Assembly (NCBI GenBank): GCA_025455225.1
Contig: JALOMY010000023.1
Location: 1 to 24,327 of the forward strand
Direction of reading: 5' to 3'
Origin: Cyclobacteriaceae bacterium
GTDB lineage: Bacteria; Bacteroidota; Bacteroidia; Cytophagales; Cyclobacteriaceae
DNA length: 24,327 bases
Shown: positions 22,228 through 24,327 of the stretch, piece after piece
Layout: the number at the start of each line of letters is the position of its first letter
Position numbering within the stretch: the first letter of the stretch is position 1
Position numbers and translations under genes: made by a program
Notes under the pieces: generated by a model
Seen by the model: the letters and a program-made list of their open reading frames with translations, nothing else
What the model was told of the DNA's origin: nothing
Databases searched by the model: none

Positions 22228-23157
22228 TCAGCGAATTTCTTCGCCTGGTTTGGTTTTCCAACGTTCGTGCATCCATAACCATTGAGCTGGATGCTTCCGT
22301 ATTTCACGTTCAATAATATCGTTGAACATCTGCGTATTAATTTGGATTTCCTCTTCTTCGTTACCCGTGCGTACCAATTCAACTTCTGGATAAAAATTGG
22401 CTTCCTGCATTCCATCATCGCGCAAATGGTAAAATAAGGGAACCACCGCAGCTCCGGTTTTCAAAGCCAGTATGGTAGCGCCAACCGGTGTGGCGCAGGG
22501 AATTCCAAAAAAATTCACAAAAACACTTTTTACACGGGTATCCTGATCGATTAAAATTCCGATGGTACCTCCGGATTTTAGTGTTTTAAGCATACGCACC
22601 GTCTCTTTTCCACGTTCAATAGCAGCAGAACCGAGTTTGCTCCGTTGTTTCCATAATAAGGAAGTAAGCCGCTTATCTTTAAGCGGTGTACCTATAATTA
22701 AAGGCTTGTATCCTCTGAGCGCAACTTCAGTTGCTGCTAATTCAAACGCACCGCAGTGACCGGTTAAGAATATTACTCCTTTACCTTTAGCGTAGGCCCT
22801 TTCAGCAATTTCCGGGTTATGCACCACTCGGAACTTATCAAAGTCTGAAAGCTTATAATAATTAAATGAACGTATGATCTCACCTCCATTCTTTCCCATC
22901 ATAATGAATACTTCACGGGAAAGGTTTTTGATTTCTTGTGCTGTTTTCTCTTTACCAAAAACCAGGGTTAGATGCTTAATGGTAAGTGAACGCGACCGAC
23001 TGGAAATATAATATGCCATTAAACCAAGCCAACCGAGCAGCGTTAACCAGAGTTTTCTGGGAAAAAACCGGGAGATGAAGATCATGAACCGAACCAATCC
23101 AAGAATGAAAGAATAGCGAATCTTTCTCCGGATCTTCTTAAATTTCTTCGATTTCAT
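22228..23157 (-). CDS. LpxL/HtrB-like lipid acyltransferase
   Basis: A 309-residue inner-membrane acyltransferase of the lysophospholipid/lipid A late acyltransferase superfamily. The catalytic H-x4-E motif is HCGAFE (His134, Glu139), followed by a GTPLKDKRLT segment, IGILIDQDTR and FFGIPCATPVGA, with WLWMHERWKTKP at the C-terminal end, all typical of LpxL/HtrB/MsbB. The N-terminus is basic (MKSKKFKKIRRKIR) with a membrane segment at about 37-51. The probable role is to add a secondary acyl chain to lipid A, with the exact acceptor unknown. It is divergent from sixA-like 23183, 25 bases between starts, and convergent with the DUF389 gene. Confidence 0.88.
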   Translation of the reverse strand: MKSKKFKKIRRKIRYSFILGLVRFMIFISRFFPRKLWLTLLGWLGLMAYYISSRSRSLTIKHLTLVFGKEKTAQEIKNLSREVFIMMGKNGGEIIRSFNYYKLSDFDKFRVVHNPEIAERAYAKGKGVIFLTGHCGAFELAATEVALRGYKPLIIGTPLKDKRLTSLLWKQRSKLGSAAIERGKETVRMLKTLKSGGTIGILIDQDTRVKSVFVNFFGIPCATPVGATILALKTGAAVVPLFYHLRDDGMQEANFYPEVELVRTGNEEEEIQINTQMFNDIIEREIRKHPAQWLWMHERWKTKPGEEIR

Positions 23158-23182
23158 GGAGGCGCGAATATAACGTATTTGT

Positions 23183-23677
23183 ATGAAAACATTGATTCTG
23201 GTGCGTCATGCCAAATCCAGCTGGGATGATGCCATGCTTTCGGATTTTGACCGGCCGTTAAATGACCGGGGCAAACGCGATGCACCGCGAATGGCGAAGC
23301 GATTAAAAGAAAAAGATCTTTCACCTGATCTGATTCTGAGCAGTCCGGCTAAACGCGCCCTGGCAACTGCAACTCTGATTGCTGAAGGAATTACTTTTCC
23401 GGTTGATCAAATCAAGACCGACAATCGAATCTATCATGCCTCTGATGATGAATTGCTCTCGGTTGTTCAATCAATTGATGATTCATTCGATCTGGTAATT
23501 TTGTTTGGACATAACCCCGGGTTAACTGAATTTGCAAACCGGCTTACCGAAAGTCGTATCGATAATATTCCTACGTGTGGTATTTTATCCTGCAAACTGG
23601 ATGTATCGAGCTGGCAAAAAGTGAAGTGGGGAAAAGCACATGTTAAATTCTTTGATTACCCTAAAAAGGAGCATTAA
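23183..23677 (+). CDS. SixA-like histidine phosphatase
   Basis: A 164-residue cytoplasmic protein of the histidine phosphatase superfamily (branch 1). The phospho-accepting His is in VRHAKSSW (Arg8, His9). SSPAKRALATA (53-63) holds the conserved arginine, and the second catalytic His is in LFGHNPGLTEFANRL (His110). Length and layout match SixA-type phosphatases, which remove phosphate from phosphohistidine on partner proteins. E. coli SixA acts on phosphocarrier or histidine kinase partners; the target here is unknown. It is 25 bases from the divergent acyltransferase gene and overlaps the end of the DUF4421 gene by four bases tail to tail. Confidence 0.9.
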   Translation: MKTLILVRHAKSSWDDAMLSDFDRPLNDRGKRDAPRMAKRLKEKDLSPDLILSSPAKRALATATLIAEGITFPVDQIKTDNRIYHASDDELLSVVQSIDDSFDLVILFGHNPGLTEFANRLTESRIDNIPTCGILSCKLDVSSWQKVKWGKAHVKFFDYPKKEH

Positions 23678-24327
23678 AATCGGTAGGATACCAAATCAGA
23701 TGCACGCTTCTTCAGAATGCCGAATTCGTTAAACCGGTAGCCGATTACCGCCCGAAACAGAGAACTGGTTGTAGTTAACCGAAGGTCGTCAAAATTAACG
23801 CTGCGTGATTGTGCAGAATAACCAATGCCTCCGAAGAAACGATCGTTGTTGTAACCGATGCCGACTCGAAGGGTTGTAATAAGATTGAACATGGCATCGT
23901 ATTGGGTTGATGCAGGTGTTTCATAATTAATCCAGGATCGTCCAGGCCCGGTGGCCAACGTACCATTAATGAAAAAGTGCCGGTAAATGAAGGTATAGGA
24001 GTATCCGGCTGAAACTGCGAGCGTAGTGGATTTAATGTTCCGAAAATCTGACGATGGGCCCAGATCATTCTGAGGCCGGGTAAAAATAATGGCGGAGTCG
24101 GCACTGATTTTATAGGTATTCAAGGAACCGCCAATCAAAACCGAGCCTCTGCTGTGAAGCTGCCGGTCGACATAATTAAAGGCTGAGCGTAAGGAAAACC
24201 TGCGGTGATTCAATACATAAGCAGCCCCCAAACCAGTATTCCGTGTAATAATATCCGACCGCTGCGGATAGGGCGTATCAGCAGGAATATTCATTGTCTT
24301 ATCATCGATATAAAACCCCTGGTACTT
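23674..24327 (-). CDS. DUF4421 family protein, cut by window edge
   Basis: A minus-strand frame open to the right edge, with at least 217 residues visible. Upstream of an internal ATG (24294) it still reads KYQGFYIDDKT, so the true start lies outside the window. The pattern RSDIITRNTGLGAAYVLNHRRFSLRSAF, then RQLHSRGSVLIGG and ADSAIIF, followed by AGYSYTFIYRHFFINGTLATGPG, fits the Bacteroidota DUF4421 family, which has a predicted outer-membrane beta-barrel. Amphipathic strands and a final GYRFNEFGILKKRASDLVSYRF agree with this. Its function is unknown. It overlaps the sixA-like stop by four bases. Confidence 0.8.
   Translation of the reverse strand, partial: KYQGFYIDDKTMNIPADTPYPQRSDIITRNTGLGAAYVLNHRRFSLRSAFNYVDRQLHSRGSVLIGGSLNTYKISADSAIIFTRPQNDLGPSSDFRNIKSTTLAVSAGYSYTFIYRHFFINGTLATGPGRSWINYETPASTQYDAMFNLITTLRVGIGYNNDRFFGGIGYSAQSRSVNFDDLRLTTTSSLFRAVIGYRFNEFGILKKRASDLVSYRF

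Noticed and set aside
1..24327. tRNA or rRNA genes, phage genes, insertion sequences
   Set aside because: No cloverleaf-like sequence, ribosomal RNA segment, transposase or integrase reading frame was seen anywhere in the window.

Overview
The window looks like a chromosomal segment of a Bacteroidota bacterium, probably order Cytophagales. The evidence is a PorP/SprF protein beside a giant protein with a type B (CHU_C) type IX secretion sorting domain, an argininosuccinate synthase start preceded by the Bacteroidota-type four-cysteine GNAT acetyltransferase, a DUF4421 protein, a DUF6249-like membrane protein beside an ECF sigma factor, and TAnnTTTG-like promoter elements. No tRNA, rRNA, CRISPR array, phage gene or transposase gene was found. 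Most genes are housekeeping or typical Bacteroidota accessory genes.

Layout. Positions 1-801 (minus): an arginine-pathway GNAT acetyltransferase running into the first codons of argG, which is cut by the window edge. Positions 802-1197 hold no gene but carry a cluster of at least five different short perfect hairpins (about 856-1020), the least explained structure in the window. Positions 1198-2949 (minus): a TRIC-family channel and a PorP/SprF outer-membrane protein. Positions 3129-8380 (plus): a giant secreted cell-surface protein with two WYFG modules, PKD and Ig-like domains and a C-terminal T9SS type B domain, interrupted by a one-base frameshift near 6630. The PorP/SprF and giant-protein genes are divergent neighbours, a known secretion pairing.

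Positions 8466-10479: a small secreted protein and a NUDIX hydrolase (plus), with a strong terminator-like hairpin inside the NUDIX coding region; then a previously uncalled 53-residue membrane protein and a class A beta-lactamase-like lipoprotein (minus). Positions 10543-13890 (plus): threonylcarbamoyl-AMP synthase, then 6-phosphofructokinase and phosphoglycerate kinase as a glycolytic pair. Positions 14065-15858 (plus): a small RRM RNA-binding protein with its terminator, then a DASS (SLC13-type) anion transporter. Positions 15928-17845: a DUF6249-like protein (minus), an ECF sigma factor and putative anti-sigma factor operon (plus), and a small secreted cysteine-containing protein (minus).

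Positions 17959-20785 (minus): adenosylhomocysteinase with a clear terminator, and a secreted Asp-box (BNR) propeller protein. Positions 20862-22225 (plus): a DUF389 membrane protein with a second one-base frameshift near 22026 that detaches its conserved C-terminus. Positions 22228-24327: an LpxL-like acyltransferase (minus), a SixA-like histidine phosphatase (plus), and a DUF4421 protein running off the right edge (minus). Both frameshifts are explained by loss of one base from a short homopolymer, so assembly error must be excluded before either gene is called broken. I found no convincing new multi-gene system; the best leads are the hairpin cluster, the hairpin inside the NUDIX gene and the GNAT-argG pair.
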